Position numbers and translations under genes: made by a program | Notes under the pieces: generated by a model | Told to the model about the DNA's origin: nothing | Seen by the model: the letters and a program-made list of their open reading frames with translations, nothing else | Database searches by the model: none | From: Clostridia bacterium | GTDB taxonomy: Bacteria; Bacillota; Clostridia; Oscillospirales; Acutalibacteraceae | Assembly (NCBI GenBank): GCA_017454485.1 | Contig: JAFTCX010000008.1 | Span: 1 to 45,923 of the forward strand | Reading direction: 5' to 3' | DNA: 45,923 nt | Shown here: piece by piece, positions 34,857-43,441 of the stretch | Position numbering within the stretch: the stretch's first letter is position 1 | Layout: the number at the start of each line of letters is the position of its first letter

Positions 34857-35036
34857 GAGAGTGAAGAGTGAAGAGTGGAGAGTGGAGAGTGGAATTTGGA
34901 ATGGGGAATGGGGAAAGCCTTCCCCGTTCATTGCGAATTGCGAATTTCTCATTGCGAATTGCGCGCCGGCGCTTTGACGCATCGCGCGCAGCGCGGCGTC
35001 CATTCATTACGCATTACGCATTACGCATTACGCATT
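34857..35036. repeat. Repeat block upstream of rbfA
   Basis: AGAGTGA/AGAGTGG heptamers (about 34850-34890), the palindrome GGGGAAAGCCTTCCCC (about 34909-34924), AATTGCG heptamers, a GACGCATCGCG/GCGCGGCGTCC hairpin (about 34976-35001), and ATTACGC x4 (about 35003-35036). Most of it is the inverted partner of 33317-33430. Confidence 0.82.
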
Positions 35037-35065
35037 ATTTGCAAAGCGCACAGCGCTTTGCAAAT
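35037..35065. other. Hairpin overlapping the D-lactate dehydrogenase stop codon
   Basis: ATTTGCAAAGCGC (35037-35049), loop ACA, GCGCTTTGCAAAT (35053-35065). A perfect 13-bp stem ends in the stop codon. ATTACGC heptamers follow on the other side. Confidence 0.7.
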
Positions 35066-36099
35066 CAGAAGCACCGCTCTTTGCGTTCCTTTTTGCAGCG
35101 TTCAATGTGGCCGCAGCGATAGCAAAGCTCGTTGTCGCAGATGCCGTCGTTTTCAAAAAAGGAGCAGATGTTGCCGACCGTTGTTTCGGCAATGTTGCGC
35201 AGCGCCTCTTCGGTCAAAAACGCCTGATGCGAGGTCACGAGCACGTTCGGCATCGAGATCAGCCGCGCCAGCAGATCGTCGCTGAGGATATGGCCCGAGC
35301 GGTCCTCAAAGAACACGTCCGCCTCCTCCTCATACACATCCAGACAGGCGGCGCCGATTTTGCGCGCTTTGATGCCGTCCAGCAGCGCCTGCGCGTCGAT
35401 CAGCGCGCCGCGCGACGTGTTCAGCAGCACCACGCCTTTTTTCATTTTTTCAATCGCCGCGCCGTCGATCAGATGGCGGGTTTCGTCCGTCAGCGGGCAG
35501 TGCAGCGAGATGATGTCGCTTTGCGTAAACAGCTCGTCCAGCGAAACATACGCAAGGCCGCTGTCTGCCTTCGGAAATCGGTCATACGCCAACACGCGCA
35601 TTCCGAAGCCGCGGCAGATCTCCGCAAAGATGCAGCCGATCCGTCCGGTGCCGACCACGCCCACGGTTTTTCCGTGCAGATCGAACCCAACCAGACCGCC
35701 GAGCGAAAAATTGAACTCCCGCGTGCGGTTATAGGCCTTGTGGATGCGGCGGATGCTGGTCAGCAGCAGCGCCATCGCGTGTTCCGCAACGGCATAAGGC
35801 GAATACGCCGGCACATGCACCACATGGATTTTTCCGAACGCGTGGCGCACGTCCACATTGTTGTAGCCGGCCGAGCGCAGCGCGATCAGCTTTACGCCCT
35901 GCGCATACAGCGCGTCGATCACGGCGGCGTCCACCGTATCGTTGACGAACACACAGACCGCCTCGCACCCCTGTGCGAGCGCCGCGGTGGATGCATTCAG
36001 CTTTGTTTCAAAAAAGCGAAATTCCAGTCCGTGCGCCGTGCCGAATTCCACAAACGCCGGCTTGTCATAGGGTTTGGTGTCAAAAAATGCAACTGTCAT
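35065..36099 (-). CDS. ldhA: D-lactate dehydrogenase (D-2-hydroxyacid dehydrogenase family)
   Basis: This family reduces pyruvate to D-lactate with NADH. The 344-aa protein has an N-terminal MTVAFFDTKPYDKPAF like LdhA. It has LRSAGYNNVD, the Rossmann motif VGVVGTGRIG, the catalytic Arg in NTSRGALID, the Glu in LDVYEEEAD, and the His in VTSHQAFLTEEAL. The C-terminus carries an unusual Cys-rich tail (CDNELCYRCGHIERC, then ERCF) that could bind a metal. GGAGGCCCC precedes the start. It sits between infB and rbfA, flanked by heptamer arrays, and is probably an insertion into the ancestral operon. A fermentative role is likely. Confidence 0.88.
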   Translation of the reverse strand: MTVAFFDTKPYDKPAFVEFGTAHGLEFRFFETKLNASTAALAQGCEAVCVFVNDTVDAAVIDALYAQGVKLIALRSAGYNNVDVRHAFGKIHVVHVPAYSPYAVAEHAMALLLTSIRRIHKAYNRTREFNFSLGGLVGFDLHGKTVGVVGTGRIGCIFAEICRGFGMRVLAYDRFPKADSGLAYVSLDELFTQSDIISLHCPLTDETRHLIDGAAIEKMKKGVVLLNTSRGALIDAQALLDGIKARKIGAACLDVYEEEADVFFEDRSGHILSDDLLARLISMPNVLVTSHQAFLTEEALRNIAETTVGNICSFFENDGICDNELCYRCGHIERCKKERKERCF

Positions 36100-36111
36100 G
36101 GGGCCTCCGGG

Positions 36112-36217
36112 GGGTAGAGAAGAGTGGAGAGTGAAGAGTGAAGACTAACAGCTAACAGCTATCAGCTACCGACTAACGACTAACGACTAACAACTAACGA
36201 CTAACGACTACCAGCTC
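36112..36217. repeat. Heptamer arrays between infB and ldhA
   Basis: AGAGTGG/AGAGTGA units (about 36117-36143) are followed by CTAACAG/CTAACGA/CTATCAG units to about 36212. They are the reverse complement of the GTTAGCT/GTTAGTC family. Confidence 0.85.
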
Positions 36218-36219
36218 TC

Positions 36220-36246
36220 AGAGATTGACGCACCGCGTCAATCTCT
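36220..36246. other. Hairpin overlapping the infB stop codon
   Basis: AGAGATTGACGC (36220-36231), loop ACC, GCGTCAATCTCT (36235-36246). One arm contains the last two codons and the stop of infB. The stem is 12 bp and perfect, without a T-run. Confidence 0.7.
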
Positions 36247-38688
36247 GTACTCCTCCATCAGGAACGCTTCGAAAATGTCGCCTTCCTTGATATCGTTGAA
36301 TTTTGCAAGGCCGATGCCGCACTCAAAGCCGGCCGCGACCTCCTTCACGTCGTCCTTGAAACGGCGCAGCGAGGCGATCTCGTCCTCGGTGACAACGATG
36401 CCGTCGCGCACAACACGGATCAGCGAGCCGCGCGTGACCTTGCCCTCCAGCACATAGCTGCCGGCGATTTTGCCCGCCGAGGACAGGTTCATCACGGTGC
36501 GCACCTCAATCTTGCCCAGGGCAACCTCGCGGAACTTCGGCGCAAGCATGCCCTTCATGGCGGCTTCGATCTCTTCCATGCAGTCGTAGATCACGCGGTA
36601 CATGCGCATTTCAACGCCGTCGCGCTCCGCGGCCGCCTGCGCGCCGGAATCCGGGCGCACGTTGAAGCCGACGATGATCGCGTTCGACACACCGGCCAGC
36701 ATGACGTCGGAATCGTTGATCGCGCCCACGCCGCCGTGGATGACGCGCACACGCACCTCGTCGTTGGAGAGCTTTTCGAGGTTCTGCGTGACCGCTTCCA
36801 CCGAGCCCTGCACGTCCGCCTTGACCACGATGTTCAGTTCCTTCATCTCGCCTTCCTTCAGCGAGGAGAACAGGTTGTCGAGCGTGACCTTGTGCTGGGC
36901 GTTGAATTTGTCTTCCTTTTCCTTCTGCTTGCGCTGTTCCACAAGCTCGCGCGCCAGACGCTCATCGGACACGGCGTCAAACGCGTCGCCGGCGTTCGGC
37001 GTTTCCGCAAGACCCATGACCTCCACGGGCACGGACGGACCGGCGGTTTTCATCCGCTGGCCGCGCTCGTTGACCATCACGCGCACACGGCCGACCGCTG
37101 TGCCCGCAACGATGATATCGCCGGCGTGCAGCGTGCCGTTTTGCACCAGCAGCGTCGCAATCGGGCCGCGGCCCTTATCCAGACGCGCTTCAATGACCAC
37201 GCCCTTCGCGGCGCGGTTCGGGTTGGCTTTCAGCTCGGCGACCTCCGCCACAAGCAGGATGCTTTCCAAAAGGCTGTCGATGCCCTCGCCGGTCTTTGCC
37301 GAAACGGGCACACAGATCGTATCGCCGCCCCACTCTTCGGGAACCAGACTGTATTCCGTGAGCTGCTGCTTGATCCGTTCGGGGTTCGCGCCCTCCTTGT
37401 CCATCTTGTTGATGGCCACAATGATCTGCACGTTCGCAGCCTTGGCATGGTTGATCGCTTCAATGGTCTGCGGCATAATACCGTCGTCCGCAGCCACGAC
37501 CAGCACGGCGATGTCGGTCGCCATGGCGCCGCGCGCACGCATCGAGGTGAACGCCGCGTGACCCGGCGTGTCGAGGAAGGTGATCATCTGACCGTTCACA
37601 TCCACACGGTAGGCGCCGATGTGCTGGGTGATGCCGCCGGCCTCGGTCGCGGTGACGGCGGTGTTGCGGATCGCGTCGAGGATCGAGGTCTTGCCGTGGT
37701 CAACGTGACCCATCACGACCACAACGGGGTCGCGCTTGTCAAGGTCTTCCTCCTTGTCCTCGCTCGCGTCGATAATCTGCTCTTCGATGGACACAACGAC
37801 CTTTTTTTCCACCTTTGCGCCAAGCTCCGTGGCGACGATTTCCGCGGTGTCAAAGTCGATCACTTCGTTGACCGTGGCCATCACGCCCAGCGCGAACAGC
37901 TTTTTGATCACCTCGGCGGCCGTCATCTTCAGCATGGACGCAAGCTCGCCCACGGTGATTTCATCCGGCACCTTGATCGTCAGCGGCTTCTTGGCGCGCT
38001 CGGCGGCAATGCGTTTGAGCCGCTCCTGCTCGGTTTCGCGCTTGGCGGAGCGACCGGCGCCCTGCTTGCGATACTGCTTGCTCTTCTGGTTGAGCTTTTG
38101 CTTGCGCTGCGCGTTGTCGCTGTTCATCCGGTTCGCCGGAGCGATCTCCTCATAGCGCTCGTTGTATTTGTCGAGATCCACGTTGCTCTGGCGGGTATCC
38201 ACGCGCTTGGTTTCGCCCTTGGTACGCGCCTGCAGCGGCTTGTTTGCGTCCTTTTCCTTTTTCTTTTTCTGCTGCGGCTGCGGCGCAATCGGCTTGTCGG
38301 TCAACGGCGCGGTCTTCGGCTGCTGCGGCTTTCTGTCGGGCTTTGCCGCCTTTTCGGTCTTTTCGGTCTTTTCGGCCTTTTCGGCCTTTTCGGTCTTTCG
38401 CGGCGCGGCCGGCTTTGCCTGTTTCGCTTCGTCCTTTGGTTCTTCGGCGGCCGGTGCAGCTTCTTCCTGCTGCGGCTTTTCGTCGTCCATGGCAAAGTAA
38501 GCGTCAAACGACGCGACCTGCTTGGCCTGGGTGATCGCCTCAAAGAGGAAATCCAGCTCCGGCTCCTCGAGCACGGTGGTATGCTTGCGCTCGGCGTCGT
38601 TCAGACGGTTCAAAATCGCAATGATCGATTTGCTGCCGGTGCCGAAATCCTTGGCAAACTCACTGATTTTATATTTCACTCTCGGCAT
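36238..38688 (-). CDS. infB: Translation initiation factor IF-2
   Basis: IF-2 is the GTPase that places fMet-tRNA on the 30S subunit. The 816-aa protein has an N-terminal IF2 helix ([16 protein letters not shown]) and a long low-complexity Lys/Glu/Ala/Pro linker (about residues 70-220). This linker includes a [16 protein letters not shown] tract coded by a near-perfect DNA repeat. Then come IF2_N and the G domain with [17 protein letters not shown] and NKMDKEG, then domains II-IV. The start at 38688 follows AGGAAGAAGACT. Its first 20 bp overlap the 3' end of ylxQ. Confidence 0.97.
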   Translation of the reverse strand: MPRVKYKISEFAKDFGTGSKSIIAILNRLNDAERKHTTVLEEPELDFLFEAITQAKQVASFDAYFAMDDEKPQQEEAAPAAEEPKDEAKQAKPAAPRKTEKAEKAEKTEKTEKAAKPDRKPQQPKTAPLTDKPIAPQPQQKKKKEKDANKPLQARTKGETKRVDTRQSNVDLDKYNERYEEIAPANRMNSDNAQRKQKLNQKSKQYRKQGAGRSAKRETEQERLKRIAAERAKKPLTIKVPDEITVGELASMLKMTAAEVIKKLFALGVMATVNEVIDFDTAEIVATELGAKVEKKVVVSIEEQIIDASEDKEEDLDKRDPVVVVMGHVDHGKTSILDAIRNTAVTATEAGGITQHIGAYRVDVNGQMITFLDTPGHAAFTSMRARGAMATDIAVLVVAADDGIMPQTIEAINHAKAANVQIIVAINKMDKEGANPERIKQQLTEYSLVPEEWGGDTICVPVSAKTGEGIDSLLESILLVAEVAELKANPNRAAKGVVIEARLDKGRGPIATLLVQNGTLHAGDIIVAGTAVGRVRVMVNERGQRMKTAGPSVPVEVMGLAETPNAGDAFDAVSDERLARELVEQRKQKEKEDKFNAQHKVTLDNLFSSLKEGEMKELNIVVKADVQGSVEAVTQNLEKLSNDEVRVRVIHGGVGAINDSDVMLAGVSNAIIVGFNVRPDSGAQAAAERDGVEMRMYRVIYDCMEEIEAAMKGMLAPKFREVALGKIEVRTVMNLSSAGKIAGSYVLEGKVTRGSLIRVVRDGIVVTEDEIASLRRFKDDVKEVAAGFECGIGLAKFNDIKEGDIFEAFLMEEYRD

Positions 38689-39022
38689 AGTCTTCTTCCT
38701 TTCCTGTCGGTTCTTCCTGTGCAAGCAGCGTTTGCAGCCGCGCGGCAAAGCCGGGGTCGTTGACCGTGATCACGGCCGCTTTGGTTCCGATGGCTTTGGA
38801 AAGCGCCGCCATGGGAACGCAGAGGCTTGCAAAGGGGATTTGTTTTTGTTCGAACGTGCAGGCGTGGCGCAGCTCCCGCTCAAGGCGTTCGCTTGCGTCC
38901 GCGCTGCAAAGGCACAGGCACGCGCGGTTTTTGACGATGGCCTCCACAGCGGCGTCATGGCCGCAGGAAAGACGTCCGGCGCGTCTTGCCAGCCCGAGCA
39001 GAGAGAGCGCTTTTTCATTCAC
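38669..39022 (-). CDS. ylxQ: L7Ae/L30e-family RNA-binding protein YlxQ
   Basis: This small (117 aa) kink-turn-binding ribosomal-like protein is always found in the nusA-infB operon of Firmicutes. Typical features are [22 protein letters not shown] and [10 protein letters not shown] in the RNA-binding fold, then [15 protein letters not shown] at the C-terminus. It overlaps ylxR by 8 bp and infB by 20 bp, so translation of all three is coupled. Precise role unknown; Bacillus YlxQ is dispensable. Confidence 0.9.
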   Translation of the reverse strand: MNEKALSLLGLARRAGRLSCGHDAAVEAIVKNRACLCLCSADASERLERELRHACTFEQKQIPFASLCVPMAALSKAIGTKAAVITVNDPGFAARLQTLLAQEEPTGKEEDYAESEI

Positions 39023-39305
39023 TTTGCCTCATCTCCTGCTCCATTGTATCGTAGACCGTGTCGGGAATGGCGCAGTCCAGCGCGCGGGAAATGCGCTTTG
39101 CCTTGCGCGCCATTTGCAGACACGAGAGATTTTTGCAGATGTAAGCGCCGCGTCCGGCCTTTTTGCCGGTCAGATCGAGCGAGACTTCATAATCGTCTTC
39201 CCCCTCGCCCGTTTTGGTGCGCACCACACGCACAAGCTCCTTTTTCGGAAACATCTGCATACAGCCCATGCATTTGCGCATCGGCGTCTTACGCGGCGTC
39301 TTCAT
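39015..39305 (-). CDS. rnpM: RNase P modulator RnpM (YlxR)
   Basis: The 96-aa YlxR-family protein has the conserved RKCMGCMQMFPKKELVRVVR start and the GRGAYICKNLSCL motif. In Bacillus the family member binds and modulates RNase P and affects gene expression. Basic residues dominate the C-terminal half, which fits RNA binding. It overlaps nusA by 4 bp and ylxQ by 8 bp in the standard gene order. Confidence 0.9.
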   Translation of the reverse strand: MKTPRKTPMRKCMGCMQMFPKKELVRVVRTKTGEGEDDYEVSLDLTGKKAGRGAYICKNLSCLQMARKAKRISRALDCAIPDTVYDTMEQEMRQSE

Positions 39306-40345
39306 GCGTTCCCTTCCGCCGACTGCGGCTTGATGTCGATCTTCCAGCCGGTCAGCTTGGCCGCCAGACGCACGTTCTGGCCCTTGTTGCCGATGGCGAG
39401 GGAAAGCTGGTTATCGGGCACGATGACCGCGCACGCACGCGCGCCGTCTTCGGACAGCGTGACGGAGAGCACCTGCGCCGGCGCAAGCGCTGCGGCCACA
39501 TAGGCGGCGGGGTCGTCGCTGTAGGGCACGATGTCGATCTTTTCGCCGCCGAGCGTGTCAATGATCGAATTCACGCGCTGGCCGCGCTGACCGATGCACG
39601 CGCCGACGGGATCCACGTTTTCGTCGTTGCTCTTCACGGAAATCTTCGTGCGCGAGCCCGGTTCACGGGAAACGGACATGATTTCCACCACGCCGTCAAA
39701 GATTTCGGGCACCTCGGTCTCGAACAGTCTGCGCACAAAGCCCGGATGGCGCCGGGAGATCGTCGCATAGCTCAGGCCGCCCTCCTCGCTGATGGAGGCG
39801 ACATAGACCTTGATGAGCTGGCCCGGACGGAAGTGATCCGTCGGGAGCTGGTCGGAGCGCGAAAAATGCGCGGTGGCGCGGCCGATTTCGATCGTGCAGT
39901 CGCCGGTCTCGTCGTTGACGAATTTGACCGTGGCGGTCGCAATTTCCTGATGGCGGCTCTGGAATTCCTGCGAGGCGATCTGGCGCTCTGCTTCGCGGAT
40001 GCCCTGGCGGATGACGCTCTTGGCGGTCTGCGCCACGATGCGGCCGAACTTTTTCGGGTCAAGCTCAAATTCGATGATGTCGCCGAGCTTTGCGTTCGGA
40101 TCGTAGTTGCGCGCCTGGTCAACGGTCATCTTTCCGCCCGGCTCTTCATAGGATTCCACGACCTCGGCGTGCACATAGATTCTCATCGTCTGCGCTTCGG
40201 GGTCGATTTCGCACACCACGTTTTCGCCGAACTGGCTGCGGGTGGCGGAGAGGATGGCCATTTTGATCTTCTCATAGAGATAATCGGCGGAAATGCCTTT
40301 TTCGGCCTCCATCATCTTTACCGCTTCGAAAAATTCTTTGTTCAT
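39302..40345 (-). CDS. nusA: Transcription elongation/termination factor NusA
   Basis: NusA binds RNA polymerase and nascent RNA to control pausing and termination. The 347-aa product is the short Firmicutes form. It has an N-terminal polymerase-binding domain (NKEFFEAVKMMEAEKGIS), an S1 domain (GDCTIEIGRATAHF, LPTDHFRPGQLIKVYV), and two KH domains with GACIGQRGQRVNSIIDTLGG and LSLAIGNKGQNVRLAAKLTG. It lacks the acidic repeats of E. coli NusA. It is the second gene of the rimP operon. Confidence 0.96.
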   Translation of the reverse strand: MNKEFFEAVKMMEAEKGISADYLYEKIKMAILSATRSQFGENVVCEIDPEAQTMRIYVHAEVVESYEEPGGKMTVDQARNYDPNAKLGDIIEFELDPKKFGRIVAQTAKSVIRQGIREAERQIASQEFQSRHQEIATATVKFVNDETGDCTIEIGRATAHFSRSDQLPTDHFRPGQLIKVYVASISEEGGLSYATISRRHPGFVRRLFETEVPEIFDGVVEIMSVSREPGSRTKISVKSNDENVDPVGACIGQRGQRVNSIIDTLGGEKIDIVPYSDDPAAYVAAALAPAQVLSVTLSEDGARACAVIVPDNQLSLAIGNKGQNVRLAAKLTGWKIDIKPQSAEGNA

Positions 40346-40391
40346 TTTAGTGATCAGTCCTTCCGTCTATAGTAAGTCATTGTTTCAAAAA

Positions 40392-40871
40392 TCAGTCGCC
40401 GAAGCCTTCAAAGTCATCGAGTTTTACCCACGCGGTTTCCTTTTTGTCGAGCGTCAGTGCGCCCCCGTCGGAAAAGCGCAGTGTCAGCACGCCGTCGGCG
40501 TAATCTTCCAGCACGCCGGAAAAATCGCGCGCGCCGTCAACGGGACGAATGGTGCGCAGCTTGATCTTCTGCCCCCTGCACGCTTCAAAATGCGCCGCCC
40601 GTGTGAGCTCGCGCTCGATTCCGGGGGAAGAGACCTCCAGACAGTACGCCTGTTCGATCGGGTCCGCCGCGTCCAGCACGGGGTTGATCGCATGGGTGAA
40701 ATCCACACAGTCGTCGATCGAAACGCCGCCTTGCTTGTCGATGAAGATGCGCAGCACCCAGGTTGCGCCCTCCTTGAGAAACCGCACGTCCCACAAAGAA
40801 ACGCCGAGCTCGTTGGCCACAGGCTGCGCCAGCGCGCATACGGTCTGCACAGTCGAGCCGCCCTTCGCCAT
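40392..40871 (-). CDS. rimP: Ribosome maturation factor RimP
   Basis: RimP assists 30S assembly. The 159-aa protein has the two-domain plan: an N-terminal alpha/beta domain with ELGVSLWDVRFLKEGATWVL, the DDCVDFTHAINPVLD segment, YCLEVSSPGIERELTRAAHF, and a C-terminal SH3-like domain (KIKLRTIRP). It starts the rimP-nusA-ylxR-ylxQ-infB operon under its own promoter, with a structured leader. The ribosome binding site is AAAGGAG. Confidence 0.93.
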   Translation of the reverse strand: MAKGGSTVQTVCALAQPVANELGVSLWDVRFLKEGATWVLRIFIDKQGGVSIDDCVDFTHAINPVLDAADPIEQAYCLEVSSPGIERELTRAAHFEACRGQKIKLRTIRPVDGARDFSGVLEDYADGVLTLRFSDGGALTLDKKETAWVKLDDFEGFGD

Positions 40872-40897
40872 TGCATTCGTCTCCTTTCATAAAGAAA

Positions 40898-40974
40898 CGC
40901 GGGCTTTTTGGAGCCCACGTTCAAGGTTGATCTTCGGATATCGGTATGATACCACGTTTTGCAAGGAATATCAA
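40898..40974 (-). promoter_or_regulatory. rimP operon promoter and leader hairpin
   Basis: On the minus strand, TTGATA (40974-40969) and TATCAT (40951-40946) are 17 nt apart. The leader contains CGTGGGCT/AGCCCGCG (40919-40912 with 40905-40898), followed by TTTCTTT just before the ribosome binding site, so it could act as an attenuator for the operon. The attenuator role is inference. Confidence 0.7.
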
Positions 40975-41068
40975 GTGTTTTTTGAAAAAAATGCGGAAAA
41001 ATACGCTTTTTGCGGCGGTATGTAGGTTCGTCGCCCTGCGCTTCTCTTTGAAGAATGCGGTTGCGGCG

Positions 41069-41161
41069 CAAGCTTTGCGGTTCACGACCTCACCCGTCAT
41101 CGCGCAAATCTGCGTGCGCGTTTTCCATCTGCGTTCGCTGCGCGATGCCACCCTCCCCTTT
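41069..41161 (+). repeat. Element I, partial copy
   Basis: It contains GCGGTTCACGACCTCACCCG, ATCTGCGTGCGCGTTTTCCA and TGCGTTCGCTGCGCGATGCC, as in 42990-43235. It abuts the five-hairpin copy D. Confidence 0.75.
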
Positions 41162-41172
41162 GGGGGCGCTTT

Positions 41173-41315
41173 TGCGCACGGCTTTCGCCGTGCGCAGACC
41201 GGCGGCGGGATCGCGCGGCAAATTGCCGCGCGAAAAACGAAGCGCCGCTTCGTTTTTGAACCGTGCGCCGCACGGTTCATCCCGCCGCCGCGTGCGCGCA
41301 GCGAAGCTGCGCGCA
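41173..41315. repeat. Five-hairpin element, copy D (inverted)
   Basis: On the plus strand the order is H5 41173-41196, H4 41212-41232, H3 41233-41257, H2 41258-41278 and H1 41293-41315. All stems are perfect over 10-12 bp. The outer stem GGCGGCGGGAT (41201-41211) pairs with 41279-41289. This is the only copy facing left. The 41316-41418 remainder is ATTACGC/ATTGCAC heptamers (about 41366-41414) ending at the phosphatase stop. Confidence 0.87.
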
Positions 41316-41418
41316 AAAGGGCGAAAAGCGCACATAAAAAGCGTATTGCGCTCGCAGTGAAAGGCAGCAATTACGCATTACGCATTACGAATTGCACATT
41401 GCACATTACGCATTGCTT

Positions 41419-42660
41419 TCACCCGAACAGCCATTTGAAGAAATCACAGATCCACTGCCACAGCCGCAGCAAAAAGCCGACCGGCTTTTCACCGTTTGTC
41501 TGCGGTGCTTCCGGCGCCGGCGGTGCAGCCACAAAGCCGACCGGATCTTCGATCGGGAAGCGCTCTGTCCAGCCGAGCTTTTCGGCAATGAGATTCACGA
41601 TGGCGGTGTTGTCCATTTCCGCGCCGTTTTCAAACAGATCCTGCGCCCCGTAAACGAACACGGGCACGTTTGCGCTCGTATGGGACGCGGAATGGAAGGT
41701 CATCCGGCTGTCTGCGCCGTCGGGATACAGATTGCCCGTTTCATGGTCTGCGGTGATAATGACCAGCGTGCGGCCGTCTTTTTTTGCAAAATCCACAGCG
41801 GCGCGCACCGCGTTATCGAAGGTTTTGACCGCTTCGGCAACATTGGCGCGCTTCTCCGGGTAATCCTTCAGCCCGTTTTTGGAGTCGTCGGCGTTTTTGT
41901 CGATGTGCGCACCCTCCACCATCAGGAAAAAGCCCTTGGAATTGCCGGTCGTCAGCAGCGAGACCGCCGTGGCGCACATTTCTTCAAGCGAGGGCTTCTC
42001 CGCCGGAAGGTTCAGCTTCCAGATGCTGCTGCCGAACTGCCCGAAGGCACGCGCACCGACCTGCAGTGCGGCAAGATCGGCGCGGGTTTCCAGATAGCGG
42101 AACCCGGCTTCTTCCACCGCCGACTGTTCGGCGGCGTCCTCTTTTTTGCCGAGGATGAGGTCGATGTTGCCGGAGAGCTGCTGCGCGGTGATGCTTTCGG
42201 CGTCATCGCGTGAAAGCACATGGACGCTGAACCCGGAGGGCGTTGCGCCGCTGGTGTAATCGGTGGTGACGATGCCGGTCTTCATGCCGTGCAGAATCGC
42301 GTTTTCCGTAACCGAGCGCGGCTGGAGCGCTGCACGCTTTTCCTCTTCGGGAAAAACGGCAAGCATTTTGTTGTTTGTGCGCACGCCGCAGGCAAGCGCG
42401 GTTGCGCCGGCGGCGCTGTCGGTGACTTCTTTGTTGGCGGAGCGTGTGCGCGACCAGCCGAGCAGATCGGGCTGATTGTCCATGAAGATTTCGTAGCCCT
42501 GCTCTTCGGCGAGCTTGAGATGGTTGTAGCCCATGCCGTCGCCGATCATGAAGATGACATTGCGAGCTCCGCTGTCGGCGGCAAACGCGGCCGGTGCAGC
42601 GCAAAACACCACGCAGCAAAGGCAGAGGAAAACGCAGAGCAAGCGTCGGTTCTGTTTCAT
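41419..42660 (-). CDS. Secreted alkaline phosphatase
   Basis: An exported PhoA-type phosphomonoesterase. The 413-aa protein has a signal peptide (MKQNRRLLCVFLCLCCVVFC, then AAPAAFA). Active-site motifs are NVIFMIGDGMG (metal Asp), EVTDSAAGATALACG (nucleophile Ser), MVEGAHIDKNADD, ITADHETGN, and SHTSANVPVFVYG with a metal His. The C-terminus ends in a short linker and an aromatic amphipathic helix (LLRLWQWICDFFKWLFG), probably a membrane anchor. The start follows AAAAAGGAGG. A strong promoter lies upstream, and no Pho-box was identified. It is a single-gene unit flanked by five-hairpin copies D and E. Confidence 0.92.
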   Translation of the reverse strand: MKQNRRLLCVFLCLCCVVFCAAPAAFAADSGARNVIFMIGDGMGYNHLKLAEEQGYEIFMDNQPDLLGWSRTRSANKEVTDSAAGATALACGVRTNNKMLAVFPEEEKRAALQPRSVTENAILHGMKTGIVTTDYTSGATPSGFSVHVLSRDDAESITAQQLSGNIDLILGKKEDAAEQSAVEEAGFRYLETRADLAALQVGARAFGQFGSSIWKLNLPAEKPSLEEMCATAVSLLTTGNSKGFFLMVEGAHIDKNADDSKNGLKDYPEKRANVAEAVKTFDNAVRAAVDFAKKDGRTLVIITADHETGNLYPDGADSRMTFHSASHTSANVPVFVYGAQDLFENGAEMDNTAIVNLIAEKLGWTERFPIEDPVGFVAAPPAPEAPQTNGEKPVGFLLRLWQWICDFFKWLFG

Positions 42661-42691
42661 AAAAAAAGCCTCCTTTTTCAGGTTCGGTTTC

Positions 42692-42720
42692 ATTATAGTT
42701 GGGCTTTGCAAAAAAGTCAA
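42692..42720 (-). promoter_or_regulatory. Sigma-A promoter of the alkaline phosphatase gene
   Basis: On the minus strand, TTGACT (42720-42715) and TATAAT (42697-42692) have a 17-nt spacer. Five-hairpin copy E begins 21 bp upstream of the -35 box. Confidence 0.85.
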
Positions 42721-42740
42721 GGCAAAAAAACGCACCCTTT

Positions 42741-42882
42741 GCGCACAGCTTCGCTGCGCGCACGCGGCGGCGGGATGAACCGTGCTGCAGCACGGTTCAA
42801 AAACGAAGCGGCGCTTCGTTTTTCGCGCGGCAATCTGCCGCGCGATCCCGCCGCCGGACCGCGCACGGCGAACGCTGCGCGC
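42741..42882. repeat. Five-hairpin element, copy E (H1 and H5 degraded)
   Basis: H2 (42777-42798, perfect GAACCGTGCTG palindrome), H3 (42799-42823), H4 (42824-42844) and the outer stem (42766-42776 with 42845-42855) are intact. H1 (42741-42761) and H5 (42861-42882) have unpaired positions. The closed core is thus preserved while the outer two hairpins decay. Confidence 0.85.
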
Positions 42883-42989
42883 AAGGCGTTCCGGAAAGCG
42901 CACATAAAAAAAGGCATGGTTTGCGCCGTTCATTCCAACGGAGCTGTGACGGTTTTCTCTTTTCCCCGAAAAATGCGGCTGCGACCGAC

Positions 42990-43235
42990 GCTTCGCTTTT
43001 ACGTTCGCTTAGCGGTTCACGACCTCACCCGTCATCGCGCAAATCTGCGCGCGCGTTTTCCATCTGCGTTCGCTGCGCGATGCCACCCTCTCCAGAGGAG
43101 AGGGCAAGATGGGTGCGCGTTTTCCGCCGCGTTCGCCTCAAAACAAATGCAGCTCATCAACGATCGTACCGTATCGCCGCACGCAGCGCCGCGGCGTGCA
43201 CGTTCTTTCCGCGCGCACTTCCCCCGCGTCTTTCA
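42990..43235 (+). repeat. Element I, long copy
   Basis: This is the reverse complement of 30925-31165. It contains the GCCACCCTCTCC/GGAGAGGGC hairpin (about 43082-43107) and the CGATCGTACCGTATCGCCGC core. Confidence 0.75.
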
Positions 43236-43275
43236 AGTAACTTGACGCTGCCGCGACAAAATTGGAATTGCAACG

Positions 43276-43301
43276 AAAAAAAGCTCCACCGGAGCTTTTT
43301 T
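43276..43301. terminator. Repeat-borne bidirectional terminator
   Basis: It has the same A7-GCTCC-ACC-GGAGC-T6 hairpin as at 3354-3379, with similar flanks (TACAATCGACGAACGTA follows in both). It lies between tadA and the alkaline phosphatase unit. 43302-43441 holds a divergent CCCGCGAC-type module and AATTCCG heptamers. Confidence 0.75.
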
Positions 43302-43441
43302 CTGCGACACTGCCCGCCCTGATACAATCGACGAACGTATATCGAACCGCACTTATCGCCGCGGCGCACACGTCCTTTTCGTACAAACTCAAACTCGCGA
43401 CATCCATTCCGAATTCCGAATTCCGCATTCCGAATTAGCTA

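Noticed and set aside
36736-38763. Very long plus-strand open frame antisense to infB, and similar ones over mrdA, aspS, hisS and the hydrolase
   Set aside because: GC-rich genes leave open antisense frames; the minus-strand products are clear family members.
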